64,000 nt of DNA, taken from contig JAJZUP010000001.1 of the NCBI GenBank assembly GCA_021848465.1, positions 310,001 to 374,000 on the forward strand, written 5' to 3'. Positions 1-8,561 of this stretch are shown here, one piece after another. Source of the stretch: Pseudomonadota bacterium. GTDB taxonomy: Bacteria; Pseudomonadota; Gammaproteobacteria; Burkholderiales; Gallionellaceae. Each line of letters starts with the position of its first letter. The stretch's first letter is position 1. Made by a program: the position numbers and the translations under genes. The notes below the pieces were generated by a model. The model was not told the origin of the DNA, ran no database searches, and saw nothing but the letters and a program-made list of their open reading frames with translations.

Positions 1-23
1 GCATGTTTTCTGCTTAGTTGAAA

Positions 24-1082
24 ATGATCATGCCAAATTACCCTATACCTTCAATTGAACTCTTGGCAACCGCGATCATCGTTTTAAACGATGAGTCGCG
101 CGTCGCATATTTAAATCCGGCAGCAGAGCATTTGTTTGGCCTGAGCAACAGCAATCTGGTCGGGCATCCGTTGCAGCATGCATTTGTGCAAACGGAACAA
201 TTGTTCAGTGCGATCCAGTCTGCCCTGTCCAGCCGCGCGAGTCATATTGAACATGAAATGGTGCTGAGCTCGGCATCGGGAAATAAACTGCATTTGAGCT
301 GCACGGCAACTCCGGTTTTCATGGGCAAGGACATGTTGCTGCTGGAGTTCCACACAATTGATCGTCCATTGAAGTTGGCGCGCGAAGAGCAGATGCTGGA
401 CCAAACGCAGGCAAACCGGTTGCTTTTGCGGAATCTGGCGCATGAAATCAAAAACCCGCTGGGCGGTATACGCGGTGCGGCTCAATTGCTGGAGCAAGAG
501 CTGGATAGGCCGGGTTTGCGCGAATATACCCAAGTTGTGATCCAGGAGGCAGACCGCTTGCGTTCCCTGATGGAGAAATTACTGACGCCACAACATGTTC
601 CGCACCTGAGTGCGTTGAATATTCATGAAGTGCTGGAGCGGGTTCGCAGTGTGGTGTTGGCTGAGTTGCCGGAGGGGCTGGTGATCAGGCGCGATTACGA
701 TTTGAGTCTGCCGGATCTTCACGGCGATAAAGAGCAATTGATTCAGGTGATGCTGAACATTGTTCGTAACGCAGCTCAGGCGATGCACGGGAAGGGGCAG
801 ATTGTTTTGCGCACACGAATTACGCGCCAGGTGACTTTGATGAAGAAACTGCATCGCTTAGCCATAGTGGTGCAGATTATTGATAATGGCCCGGGCATTC
901 CAAAGCATTTGCATGACAAGATTTTTTATCCGCTGGTATCCGGCCGCCCTGATGGCCATGGGCTGGGACTCACGCTGGCACAGGATTTTGTGAGTCAGCA
1001 TCAGGGCAGTATCGAGTTTGAAAGTGAGCCAGGCCACACTTGTTTTACAGTAACGCTTCCATTGCCTTATCCGGGAAAATAA
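24..1082 (+). CDS. ntrB: Nitrogen regulation sensor kinase NtrB
   Basis: Two-component histidine kinase/phosphatase that controls NtrC in response to nitrogen status, normally through PII. A PAS domain fills about residues 8-115. The H-box (HEIKNPLGGIRGA) places the phosphorylated His near residue 140, and the ATPase domain shows an N-box (NIVRNAAQAM), DNGPGIP and GHGLGLTLAQ. No membrane segment is seen, as expected for NtrB. An upstream in-frame TTG at 18 is possible, but ATG at 24 or 30 is more natural; none has a clear ribosome site. ntrC follows after one base, so the two form an operon. The family call is firm, the start is not. Confidence 0.93.
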   Translation: MIMPNYPIPSIELLATAIIVLNDESRVAYLNPAAEHLFGLSNSNLVGHPLQHAFVQTEQLFSAIQSALSSRASHIEHEMVLSSASGNKLHLSCTATPVFMGKDMLLLEFHTIDRPLKLAREEQMLDQTQANRLLLRNLAHEIKNPLGGIRGAAQLLEQELDRPGLREYTQVVIQEADRLRSLMEKLLTPQHVPHLSALNIHEVLERVRSVVLAELPEGLVIRRDYDLSLPDLHGDKEQLIQVMLNIVRNAAQAMHGKGQIVLRTRITRQVTLMKKLHRLAIVVQIIDNGPGIPKHLHDKIFYPLVSGRPDGHGLGLTLAQDFVSQHQGSIEFESEPGHTCFTVTLPLPYPGK

Positions 1083-1083
1083 C

Positions 1084-2484
1084 ATGACCAAGCCTGTCTG
1101 GATCATTGATGACGACCGTTCAATTCGCTGGGTGCTTGAAAAAGCCTTGGCACGAGAACAGATCGAATTCAAAAGTTTTGCCTCGGCAGATGAGGCTTTG
1201 GCGGAATTGCCAGGCAATCTACCGCAGATGGTGATCAGCGATATCCGCATGCCCGGCAGCTCGGGGCTGGATTTGCTGCAAAAGCTGCGCACAGATTACC
1301 CAAATCTGCCCGTTATTATCATGACCGCCTATTCAGACTTGGAAAGTGCGGTATCGGCTTTTCAGGGCGGGGCATTCGAATATTTGCCCAAGCCATTTGA
1401 TGTGAATCATGCCGTTGAGCTGATTCGCCGGGCGTTAGAGCAGAGTCAGCGCAAGAATATGCAGCTGGACGAAACACAGAGTGCGCCGGATATTTTGGGC
1501 CATGCCCCAGCCATGCAGGAAGTGTTTCGCGCCATCGGCCGCCTTGCACAATCGAATGCTACCGTGCTCATCAACGGTGAGTCCGGCACCGGCAAGGAGT
1601 TGGTTGCGCATGCGCTGCACCGCCACAGCCCGCGCGCCGACAAGCCCTTTGTCGCCATCAATACCGCCGCCATTCCGAAAGACCTGCTGGAGTCAGAACT
1701 GTTCGGCCACGAAAAGGGCGCCTTCACCGGTGCCACCACCACGCGTCATGGCCGCTTTGAACAGGCCGAGGGTGGCACCCTGTTCCTCGACGAAATTGGC
1801 GATATGCCAGCAGAGCTGCAGACGCGCTTGCTGCGCGTACTGTCGGACGGCAACTTCTACCGTGTCGGCGGCCACCAGCCGATCAAGGCCAATGTGCGCA
1901 TCATTGCTGCTACGCACCAGAATCTCGATGAGCGTGTGAAGCAGGGACTGTTCCGCGAGGATTTATTCCACCGCCTTAACGTTATCCGTTTGCGCCTGCC
2001 ACCGCTGCGAGAGAGACGAGAAGACATTCCGTTACTGGCAAAATATTTTTTGCAGAAGAGCGCCAGGGAGTTGGGGGTGGAACAAAAAACGCTGAGCGAG
2101 GCAGCTCTGAATTATCTTTCTGCACAAGACATTCCCGGCAATGTGCGTCAGTTGGAGAATCTGTGCCACTGGCTTACAGTGATGACGCCGACACGCGTAA
2201 TTGAAATTGCGGATCTTCCATCCGAATGGCGCGAAATGGGAAGTTCGCCGTCAATCACGGCAGATTGGCGGACCAATTTGGCACAGCAGGTGGCTTTGGC
2301 ATTGAGGCGAGGCGATCCCAATATTCTTGATAATTTGACAGGAGAGTTTGAGCGCACATTAATCCTGCAGGCGTTGCAACATACGGGGGGGAGGCGCATT
2401 GAGGCGGCCAACCTGCTTGGAATGGGTCGCAACACATTAACAAGGAAAATCCAAGAGCTCGGACTGGATACAGAAAGCAATTAA
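1084..2484 (+). CDS. ntrC: Nitrogen regulation response regulator NtrC, sigma-54 activator
   Basis: Sigma-54-dependent transcription activator phosphorylated by NtrB. The receiver domain spans about 1-120, with acidic pocket IDDD at 8-11 and phospho-acceptor Asp53 in SDIRMPG. The AAA+ domain has Walker A GESGTGKE at 165-172 and the sigma-54 contact loop GAFTGA at 212-217. A Fis-type helix-turn-helix lies at the C-terminus ([19 protein letters not shown]). At 466 residues it has the usual family length. It starts one base after ntrB stops. Targets are probably glnA and nitrogen scavenging genes outside the window. Confidence 0.96.
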   Translation: MTKPVWIIDDDRSIRWVLEKALAREQIEFKSFASADEALAELPGNLPQMVISDIRMPGSSGLDLLQKLRTDYPNLPVIIMTAYSDLESAVSAFQGGAFEYLPKPFDVNHAVELIRRALEQSQRKNMQLDETQSAPDILGHAPAMQEVFRAIGRLAQSNATVLINGESGTGKELVAHALHRHSPRADKPFVAINTAAIPKDLLESELFGHEKGAFTGATTTRHGRFEQAEGGTLFLDEIGDMPAELQTRLLRVLSDGNFYRVGGHQPIKANVRIIAATHQNLDERVKQGLFREDLFHRLNVIRLRLPPLRERREDIPLLAKYFLQKSARELGVEQKTLSEAALNYLSAQDIPGNVRQLENLCHWLTVMTPTRVIEIADLPSEWREMGSSPSITADWRTNLAQQVALALRRGDPNILDNLTGEFERTLILQALQHTGGRRIEAANLLGMGRNTLTRKIQELGLDTESN

Positions 2485-2565
2485 CAACCGTAGCGACAAT
2501 ATGCGATTAACATTTCTTTGCACATAGAATATCATGGCGACAGTTTAAAACGAATATTGGGAGAT

Positions 2566-4017
2566 ATGATGTTGAAAAGTAATCCAAAAAGGGTTCTGCT
2601 AGTGATAGCTGCGCTCATGGCAAATACAAATGCGCAAGCCTTGCCATTTAGCTCGTTTGATCCGCGCACGATGGCTATGGGCGGGGCAGGAGTCTCAGTC
2701 GACGATCCGGGTACGGCTCCGCTATTCAATCCTGCATTACTGACATCAACAGCACCAGATAAAAAATATTCGGTTGAAATCCCGGTGGTTGGTGTTCGGT
2801 TATACGATCCGGGCAATTACCGAACCGAACTGGGTACATTGAGCGACAATATCAGTGCGCTTAATTCCTCAATCAACACTGTTAATACAAATTCAGCAAC
2901 TGGTGCGACTTCCGCGCAGCTTTCGCAATTACCCACCAATATGGCAACAGTTGCGTCGAATATTGACAAGGTAAATAACACTTTAAAAACACTGAATAAT
3001 CAGCCTCTGCAGGGTGAGGCCGGGGCGGCGATTGTAGTCGGTGTGCCAGGTAAAAACTGGGGATTTGGCGCTTATACCAATGTCTATGGTGCGTTAGGCG
3101 GGACTTTGCTATACAAGGACGCTACAACATTATCGAATTTGTCTACTTCAGTTAATGCTGCTGCAACACAACTTCAGGCAACGACGGGAACTGCTGCAGC
3201 TGCTTGTACCGCAGTACAGAATGGGACAGGGACGGCAACTGATGTGCAAACCTGCTTGGCAGCAGCAACAGCGATTAATACAAGTCTTGTTAATGCCCAA
3301 GGCACAGTCAATTTTAATACCAATACACAGATTGCTTCACAGGTTCATTTGCGAGGCGTGCAAATAAACGAGGCAGGAATATCAATTGCACATGGTTTTG
3401 TTACACACGATCAGGCGTGGTCATTAGGTGTAACACCTAAAATCCAGCAGCTTCAGCTGTTTGATGCGTACTTGGCGGCAAACAACGGTAATTCATCTGC
3501 CAACCTGACGGGTAGCGACTATACAGAAAAATATAGTGCGGTGAATATGGATGTCGGTGTGGCTAGAAACTATGAGAATGGCTGGTATTCCGGCGTTGTT
3601 GTAAAAAATCTTATCCCGCAATCATTCGACTTTAAGAGTATTGGTGCTAATGCAGCATCCGGCTCGGCAAAAAGCGTAACCGGAACGTTGAACATGAACC
3701 CGCAACTCAGGCTAGGTGTTTCTCACGAAAATACATGGTCTACCGTCGCGCTTGATATTGACTTGACGCAAAATGATCCAGCTGGATTGGAAAATAAATC
3801 GCAGTATATCGCGTTAGGCGGAGAGTTGAGCGCATGGGGCTGGGCCGCAATCCGAGCAGGCTATCGGGCTAACGTGCTGGATTCGGCACGAGATGTTGCA
3901 TCTTTGGGTTTGGGCATTTCGCCGCGAATTCCATACTTCAAACCACATTTGGACTTGGCGGTTGCGGGGAATACAAATGAGCTTGGCGCATCCCTCAGAT
4001 TTGGTTTTAACTTTTAA
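2566..4017 (+). CDS. TraF-like (TraF_2) outer-membrane beta-barrel family protein
   Basis: Exported protein of about 480 residues. Its N-terminal pattern after the signal peptide (RTMAMGGAGVSV followed by FNPALL) is shared by the TraF_2 family and FadL-like barrels. The C-terminus ends in alternating beta strands and a terminal Phe (SLRFGFNF), as in outer-membrane barrels. A Ser/Thr/Asn-rich, helix-prone insert lies at about residues 95-150. ATG at 2566 or 2569 follows GGGAG at 2559-2563; I prefer this to a TTG at 2518. Databases often label such proteins conjugal transfer TraF, but no conjugation genes are nearby, so a transport or envelope role is more likely. The substrate is unknown. Confidence 0.7.
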   Translation: MMLKSNPKRVLLVIAALMANTNAQALPFSSFDPRTMAMGGAGVSVDDPGTAPLFNPALLTSTAPDKKYSVEIPVVGVRLYDPGNYRTELGTLSDNISALNSSINTVNTNSATGATSAQLSQLPTNMATVASNIDKVNNTLKTLNNQPLQGEAGAAIVVGVPGKNWGFGAYTNVYGALGGTLLYKDATTLSNLSTSVNAAATQLQATTGTAAAACTAVQNGTGTATDVQTCLAAATAINTSLVNAQGTVNFNTNTQIASQVHLRGVQINEAGISIAHGFVTHDQAWSLGVTPKIQQLQLFDAYLAANNGNSSANLTGSDYTEKYSAVNMDVGVARNYENGWYSGVVVKNLIPQSFDFKSIGANAASGSAKSVTGTLNMNPQLRLGVSHENTWSTVALDIDLTQNDPAGLENKSQYIALGGELSAWGWAAIRAGYRANVLDSARDVASLGLGISPRIPYFKPHLDLAVAGNTNELGASLRFGFNF

Positions 4018-4038
4018 GCAATAGTCACGGAAAATAAA

Positions 4039-4065
4039 ACGGGCTGACAAAATGTCAGCCCGTTT
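4039..4065. terminator. Bidirectional intrinsic terminator
   Basis: A ten-base perfect stem (4040-4049 with 4053-4062, loop AAA) ends in TTT on the plus strand. On the minus strand it is followed by a T-rich tract (TTTTATTTT). It lies between the convergent TraF-like gene and the small coiled-coil gene and can serve both. Confidence 0.85.
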
Positions 4066-4087
4066 GCATTCATAAACTAATATGGAA

Positions 4088-4318
4088 TTATAAGCTGGCA
4101 GCTATTGTTGCAATAGTTACAGACAAGGTGCTTAACCAGCCAAGCTCGCTAATAAACTTGGTGTCTTCGGAAGAGAGTTCTTCCTTGTTTTTGATTTTCT
4201 CATTGAGCTTACCTAACTGAGCTTGCAATTCCTTTACTTTTTCTTCTTGATTCTGCAACTCTTTCAATTTGGCTTGCTGTGCTTCTAATAATGCATTGGC
4301 TTCAGACTTTGACTCCAT
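4088..4318 (-). CDS. Small coiled-coil protein with hydrophobic C-terminus
   Basis: A 76-residue protein of unknown function. Residues 5-50 are rich in Glu, Gln, Lys and Leu and look like a coiled coil (for example KVKELQAQLGKLNEKIKNKE). The last 20 residues (LSTLSVTIATIAASL) are hydrophobic and could sit in or on a membrane. The start at 4318 (MESKSE) is chosen because GAGG lies eight bases upstream; an in-frame ATG three codons earlier is too close to that site. It stands alone, convergent to the TraF-like gene. I do not recognise the family. Confidence 0.6.
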   Translation of the reverse strand: MESKSEANALLEAQQAKLKELQNQEEKVKELQAQLGKLNEKIKNKEELSSEDTKFISELGWLSTLSVTIATIAASL

Positions 4319-4598
4319 GACATACACCTCGCGATTTATTTTATTAATAACGACAACCCTGAAACGGACAACATTGCTAAAAAGCGATTAAATTCTATGG
4401 GGCACTATGGTCTTTGTCAATTTCAAACTAGCGCAGATATTAAAGGAAATTCGGTTTCTGGAAAGCGAAATTAAGTTTGAATAAATCTAAAGAAGAATTA
4501 CCCGGAAATTGTGACTAATCCTACTTGCTTCATGGATTTCTTGATGCTAGTATGGAAATATCCTTAAGAGTAGGGAATGAAGGGGAGTTGTTTGTTTT
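4319..4598. other. AT-rich intergenic region without recognised gene
   Basis: About 280 bases between the divergent small coiled-coil gene and the 34-residue membrane peptide gene. I see no open frame with a ribosome site, no RNA gene and no clear repeat. It must hold the promoters of both divergent genes. Confidence 0.5.
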
Positions 4599-4604
4599 TA
4601 TAAT
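4599..4604 (+). promoter_or_regulatory. Candidate -10 box for the 34-residue membrane peptide
   Basis: A perfect TATAAT lies 23 bases before the ATG at 4628, followed by an AAGGAG ribosome site at 4617-4622. No good -35 hexamer is present 16-18 bases upstream, so the promoter may be activator-dependent, or the box may be chance in AT-rich DNA. Confidence 0.4.
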
Positions 4605-4627
4605 TTAAGACTGTCAAGGAGATTCAA

Positions 4628-4732
4628 ATGCTTGAACCAGATGTGACAACCAGCCAAGTGGTTTTGATGTATGTTGGTATTTTTGTGTTTCTGTTCGGCT
4701 TAGCTTTCGTGTTAATGAAGAAGAACTCCTGA
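4628..4732 (+). CDS. 34-residue single-span membrane peptide
   Basis: A short frame encoding 34 residues. It has an acidic, polar N-terminus (MLEPDVTTSQ), one 20-residue hydrophobic span (about residues 11-30) and a Lys-rich end (MKKKNS-like). The charge pattern predicts one helix with the C-terminus in the cytoplasm. A strong ribosome site (AAGGAG, 4617-4622) and a nearby TATAAT support real translation. It precedes the dihaem cytochrome by 89 bases. Its shape recalls small CcoQ/FixQ-type or other accessory subunits of respiratory complexes, but I see no diagnostic residue, so function is open. Confidence 0.55.
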   Translation: MLEPDVTTSQVVLMYVGIFVFLFGLAFVLMKKNS

Positions 4733-4821
4733 TAGCAAGGCTGCTAAGTATTTTTTAGAAATTGTTGAAATCTCGGCCCGCGCAATCGGCGGGTATTAAA
4801 ATTCATAGTGGGGAGGGGCAC

Positions 4822-5580
4822 ATGCGTAATTTTTCCGGTTTGGCGATGGCTTGCTTGGGGGCAGCCATGCTGACTATCACAAGCACAACATTTGCCGAAG
4901 AAGTTAAAGTAAATATCGCAAATGGTAAGAATATATTTGAAAATGGAAAACCTGATGCAGGTGTAGCTGCATGCCAGACTTGTCACGGTGAAAAAGCGCT
5001 GGGCAATGATGCAATGGGTGCTCCTCGCTTGGCAAATATTGGTTATGTATATGTAGTAAAACAGTTGACCAACTTTGCAGAAGGCAAGCGTACAGGTAAC
5101 GAAGTTGGGGCAGTCATGAATGGCTTTGCGCAAGCATTGACTGAACAAGAGCGCCGCGATGTGGCTGCGTATGTAAATACATTGCCTATGGCAACCGAAT
5201 CTTCAGATTTGGCTGCACTGAAAGCTGAAGGCCGTTCAATTGGTGAGCCATTTAAAGGACAAATCATCGTTCGCTATGGTGTGACCAATAAGGTTTCTGC
5301 ATGTCAGACATGCCATGGTTTCAATGGCCGTGGTGCGGATCCTGTATATCCAAGAATTGCACAACAGAAATATGTTTATCTCGTAAATCAGTTGACTCAC
5401 TGGCGCGATGGCTCACGTGCGAACGACCCTCTGGGCCAGATGCGAGCTGTTGCAAAAAATCTGACGGATGAGGATATCAACAATGTTGCTGCATTCCTGA
5501 CCCAGGCTTCCGACTCAACAGTGGGTGGCGGTATGCAAGTGGGCAACGAGACCGTTTTGGAAAATATCCTCAAGCACTAA
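4822..5580 (+). CDS. Periplasmic dihaem cytochrome c, c4-like
   Basis: Exported dihaem c-type cytochrome of 252 residues. The signal peptide covers about residues 1-25 (ending TTFAEE). Two similar domains each carry a haem site, CQTCH at 51-55 and CQTCH at 161-165, with later Met residues (for example GAVMNGF and GQMRAV) as likely axial ligands. The two-domain duplication matches cytochrome c4, an electron shuttle from bc1-type complexes to terminal oxidases. ATG at 4822 follows GGGAGGGG; the frame extends 20 codons further upstream but that part lacks a signal peptide. A terminator follows, so it is separate from the next cytochrome cluster. Confidence 0.88.
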   Translation: MRNFSGLAMACLGAAMLTITSTTFAEEVKVNIANGKNIFENGKPDAGVAACQTCHGEKALGNDAMGAPRLANIGYVYVVKQLTNFAEGKRTGNEVGAVMNGFAQALTEQERRDVAAYVNTLPMATESSDLAALKAEGRSIGEPFKGQIIVRYGVTNKVSACQTCHGFNGRGADPVYPRIAQQKYVYLVNQLTHWRDGSRANDPLGQMRAVAKNLTDEDINNVAAFLTQASDSTVGGGMQVGNETVLENILKH

Positions 5581-5656
5581 GCTAAAAAACAAAGCTGAGT
5601 TTTCTAAAGCAGTAATGCTAAACCGGACAACGGGATAGTCGGCAACAAAATTAAGG

Positions 5657-5689
5657 GGTACTGGTCTCTCAGGGGATCAGTACCTTTTT
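5657..5689 (+). terminator. Intrinsic terminator after the dihaem cytochrome
   Basis: A ten-pair stem with one G-U pair (5657-5666 with 5675-5684), an eight-base loop, then five T. It separates the dihaem cytochrome gene from the mini-oxidase cluster starting at 5724. Confidence 0.85.
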
Positions 5690-5723
5690 ATTTAGTTCAG
5701 CATCGGCAAGAGAAGGGCAGTAG

Positions 5724-6305
5724 ATGAAAAAAGGCGAAAAAATACTTTTCGGAATCGTTATTTTCCTAATAGTGATTACGGTTATTAATTTTACAGTGCT
5801 CGAATCAGTACGCAGAAATTCTGAAAAACCGCTATTTCCGATACTTACACATTTCAACTTTACTCCTGAAGGCTTGCATGGGTATGAGATTTATCAGCAT
5901 AGCAATTGCTATTCATGCCATAGAGCAGTTGGAAGTGGAACGAGTATGGGCGTAAGCTTGGACGGCCTAGGTTCAAAACATGATGAAAATTACTTTTATC
6001 ATTTTTTGAAAGAACCGGAAAAAACCTATGGTGCAAAAACCATGGATCACGGCTTGCCTCCAAAAGATGCAGCATATGTTTCGGATATTCCGGATGCCGA
6101 CTTGCATAGCATGGCAATCTTCCTATCCGAACTGAAAGCAGATCAGGGCTCGTCCTCAGCATTTGAGCCACCTAAAGGTGAATCAAGCTTTATTGATGCC
6201 ATGGTAGATATGTGGGCGCCGGACGGCTGGCGTACACAATTCAAAGATATACGTGAGTGGTTAAAATCAAAAACAGAAGAGGAAAAGCAGAATGCAACAC
6301 ACTGA
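5724..6305 (+). CDS. Membrane-anchored monohaem cytochrome c, NorC-like
   Basis: A 193-residue protein with one uncleaved N-terminal membrane helix (about 7-27) and a periplasmic cytochrome domain. The haem site is CYSCH at 62-66. The preceding segment (GLHGYEIYQHSNC) resembles the NorC/CcoO style of anchored cytochrome. A Met in SMAIFLSEL or KTMDHGLPP could be the sixth ligand. It overlaps the next gene by 14 bases, so the two are translationally coupled. The partner is a four-helix NorB/CcoN-like protein, suggesting a cytochrome b-c pair. It is not a full NorC or CcoO by context because no full catalytic subunit follows. Confidence 0.78.
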   Translation: MKKGEKILFGIVIFLIVITVINFTVLESVRRNSEKPLFPILTHFNFTPEGLHGYEIYQHSNCYSCHRAVGSGTSMGVSLDGLGSKHDENYFYHFLKEPEKTYGAKTMDHGLPPKDAAYVSDIPDADLHSMAIFLSELKADQGSSSAFEPPKGESSFIDAMVDMWAPDGWRTQFKDIREWLKSKTEEEKQNATH

Positions 6306-6792
6306 ACAAAATGCTGAGTTTGTGAGATACACAACGTGGTTTGTATATGCATGCATCATATACAGCATTATTGGTTTTTCATGGGGTGCCGTAATGGGCG
6401 GTGTCCCGGCGTTCCGACATTTTGTTGACTATAGCGCACACGGGAGACTGATAACGCTTGCCCACGGCCATATAAATTTGCTGGGCTGGGTCGAAATGGC
6501 AATTTTTGCAGCACTCTACTATGTGGTTCCGCGCTTGTCCAACCGGCCGATTTATAGTCTTAAGTTGGTAAAAGTGCACTTCTGGATGCACAACTTCGGG
6601 TTGCTCGGAATGGTGACATTTTTTCTGGCAGCAGGCTTGGTAGGCGGTCTCAGCGAGAGCGAAGATGTAGAAAAGGTAGTAAGTCATTTGCTGGCGTTTG
6701 TCGGCATTTTCGGGACGCTGGTACTGACTGCGAATATCATCTGGGGATTTAACCTCTACAAAACGACGGTAAGTAAAGTAAAGCCAGAATGA
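6292..6792 (+). CDS. Miniature NorB/CcoN-like four-helix membrane protein
   Basis: A 166-residue protein with four predicted membrane helices (about 17-37, 60-84, 98-120, 129-152). The second helix carries HGHINLLGW, a motif typical of haem-copper oxidase subunit I and NO reductase NorB. Full subunits have 12 or more helices, so this is about one third size. His residues also occur in helix 3 (VHFWMHNFG) and helix 4 (VSHLLAF), enough to ligate b-type haem. It overlaps the upstream cytochrome gene by 14 bases and the downstream thioredoxin gene by 4. Similar short proteins are annotated as cbb3 subunit I, but there is no room for the haem-copper site of a complete oxidase. Confidence 0.72.
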   Translation: MQHTEQNAEFVRYTTWFVYACIIYSIIGFSWGAVMGGVPAFRHFVDYSAHGRLITLAHGHINLLGWVEMAIFAALYYVVPRLSNRPIYSLKLVKVHFWMHNFGLLGMVTFFLAAGLVGGLSESEDVEKVVSHLLAFVGIFGTLVLTANIIWGFNLYKTTVSKVKPE

Positions 6793-7280
6793 AGAAACTT
6801 TTGATATTGATAGCCGCATTCTGCGTTTTGGGTTGGACCCAAGGATGTGACCAGCGCCTGTCTTCTGGTTTTGTGCTTGGCGCTAAGGCGCCGAGCCTGC
6901 CAACAAAGACGCTGGCAGATGTGGGTGGCAATTTTAGCAAGGTGACAACCTATCGGCAGCCCGATGAAAGGATGTATCAATATTCAGTAGATAAGGCCTT
7001 GCAGACCGGAAGGCCAATTTTGCTGGAGTTTGCAACGCCCGGCCACTGTACTAACTGCGACGAGCAATTGCAAATGCTGAAGGCAATTATGGACAAGTAT
7101 CAAGAGCAGATAATTGTTATACACATTGATCAGTATGCAAACCCGCAAGCATACAGGGCATACAATGTAATGGGCGATCCTTGGACCTTCCTGATTGACA
7201 AGAAGGGCATCGTGCGTTTTGAGCGTGCGGGCAGAATGCTTTATGCTGAAATGGATGAAGCGGTTAAACAGGTTTTGTAA
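6789..7280 (+). CDS. Thioredoxin-fold lipoprotein or exported protein
   Basis: A 163-residue exported protein. Cys20 in WTQGC could be a lipoprotein acceptor, although the lipobox is not ideal. The thioredoxin-like domain runs from about 55 to 160, with an active-site-like CTNC at 87-90 after FATPGH, and the later conserved segment DPWTFLIDKKG holding a cis-Pro-region equivalent. It overlaps the mini-oxidase gene by 4 bases. A periplasmic thiol-disulfide or haem/copper delivery role for the neighbouring cytochromes is a reasonable inference. The CxxC lacks the usual W-C-G-P environment, so redox partner and direction are unknown. Confidence 0.72.
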   Translation: MKKLLILIAAFCVLGWTQGCDQRLSSGFVLGAKAPSLPTKTLADVGGNFSKVTTYRQPDERMYQYSVDKALQTGRPILLEFATPGHCTNCDEQLQMLKAIMDKYQEQIIVIHIDQYANPQAYRAYNVMGDPWTFLIDKKGIVRFERAGRMLYAEMDEAVKQVL

Positions 7281-7312
7281 TTCAATATATTCGTAACCAA
7301 ACGGAAAATTAA

Positions 7313-7771
7313 ATGGCTCAGACCATTCAGTTCGAATTAATACCAGATCGCAAAGGCGTAGTTTGGGATCTGATGCTTTACATCCCGACAGTTATTGCGC
7401 TGGGTTCAATAGCAGCCAGCTTTTGGTATGGCCAAGACCAAAACATGGCATATGTGTTTTTGTTCCTGACAACCTTTTTTCTGATAGCCGGTGTTAACAG
7501 GGTTTTTAAAACACGCTTGATGCTGTTTCCATCTTCCCTGACCACTTTGACCCTGACCGAGCAGTCAATAAACCTGATGCAAAGAAACGGCCAAGCTATC
7601 AGTCTGGTAAAAGGGCAAAAATTTTACTCAGATTACGCAGGGAAATCATTTGGCATCTCGGGAATTGATGGCTCAGGAAAACAATTGCAGTTCGTTTTTC
7701 TGAAGGGACAATTTATGTCGCCAGAAAAGTTCGAGGCAGCAAAAGAAGCGCTCAGAAACCGTTATAAATAG
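7313..7771 (+). CDS. Two-helix membrane protein of unknown function
   Basis: A 152-residue protein with two close membrane helices (about 20-40 and 44-63) and a C-terminal soluble domain of about 85 residues with beta-rich character (TTLTLTEQSINLMQRNG and following). The layout resembles bacterial PH-like or YcxB-like membrane proteins, but I cannot assign it. It follows the thioredoxin-like gene by 32 bases on the same strand and is probably the last gene of the mini-oxidase cluster. The next gene is convergent. Confidence 0.6.
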   Translation: MAQTIQFELIPDRKGVVWDLMLYIPTVIALGSIAASFWYGQDQNMAYVFLFLTTFFLIAGVNRVFKTRLMLFPSSLTTLTLTEQSINLMQRNGQAISLVKGQKFYSDYAGKSFGISGIDGSGKQLQFVFLKGQFMSPEKFEAAKEALRNRYK

Positions 7772-7792
7772 GTCGTCCAACTCAGACCTAAC

Positions 7793-8557
7793 TTACTGTG
7801 TTTCGATCTCGGCAATTACTGGAGCATGATCGGAGGGGCGTTCAAGTTTTCTCGGCGCCTTGTCGATTTCACATGCAGAACAGCGCACAGAATTGCTAGC
7901 GAGGATAAGGTCAATACGCAAACCCATGTTCCTGCGAAACGCCATCATTCGATAATCCCACCACGAAAAGCTCTTTTCCGGTTGGTCAAATAGTCGGAAA
8001 GCATCGCGAAGCGGAAGTTCCAGCAATTCACGAAATGCAGCGCGTTCGTCAGGGCTGGCAAGAATTTTATCTTTCCAGAGTGCGGGGTCGTAAATGTCGC
8101 GATCATCAGGTGCGATATTAAAATCACCGAGAATGACAAGTTGAGGGTGGATGGAAAGCTCGCTTCTTAGCCAATTGCGCAAAGCGGCAAGCCAGCGTAG
8201 CTTGTAGCTATATTTGTCACAACCTACCTCTTGCCCGTTTGGGACATAGACACAGATGATACGAACATTATCAACAGTCGCCGAAATCACACGTTTTTGT
8301 TCATCAACAAAATCGGGAATGCCAAACTGCACATCAGTGACAGGTTTTCGACTCAGGATTGCAACGCCGTTGTAAGTTTTTTGTCCAGAGCAAACCGAGT
8401 GATAACCAATCGATAGAAGCTCATCATGCGGAAAGTCAGCATCTTGCAATTTGATTTCCTGGAGGCACAAAACGTCAACAGGGTTGAAAGCAAGCCAGCT
8501 TTTGACATGCGGTAAACGTACTTTCAACGAATTGACGTTCCAGGTAGCAATCTTCAT
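7793..8557 (-). CDS. xthA: Exodeoxyribonuclease III
   Basis: DNA repair nuclease of the ExoIII/AP endonuclease family, cutting at abasic sites and removing 3' blocks. Family motifs are all present: WNVNSL near the N-terminus, LCLQEIKL with the metal-binding Glu, YVPNG, ILGDFN, and the C-terminal SDHAPV with catalytic Asp-His. The start at 8557 (MKIATWNVNS) gives 254 residues, the usual length; longer upstream reading is out of family. The glutaredoxin-like gene upstream ends four bases before this start, so they are probably cotranscribed. Confidence 0.95.
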   Translation of the reverse strand: MKIATWNVNSLKVRLPHVKSWLAFNPVDVLCLQEIKLQDADFPHDELLSIGYHSVCSGQKTYNGVAILSRKPVTDVQFGIPDFVDEQKRVISATVDNVRIICVYVPNGQEVGCDKYSYKLRWLAALRNWLRSELSIHPQLVILGDFNIAPDDRDIYDPALWKDKILASPDERAAFRELLELPLRDAFRLFDQPEKSFSWWDYRMMAFRRNMGLRIDLILASNSVRCSACEIDKAPRKLERPSDHAPVIAEIETQ

Positions 8558-8561
8558 AAAG

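Noticed and set aside
2566-4017. A conjugation system suggested by the TraF-like protein
   Set aside because: No other transfer genes, relaxase or origin of transfer are near; the protein is a beta-barrel-like family member commonly mislabelled.
4319-4627. A tRNA or small RNA gene in the AT-rich gap
   Set aside because: No cloverleaf, no strong hairpin with T-run and no conserved RNA motif could be seen.
6292-6792. A frameshifted or truncated cbb3 oxidase or NO reductase
   Set aside because: The flanking sequence has no leftover oxidase coding in other frames, and the gene overlaps both neighbours neatly, so it looks like a complete short gene.
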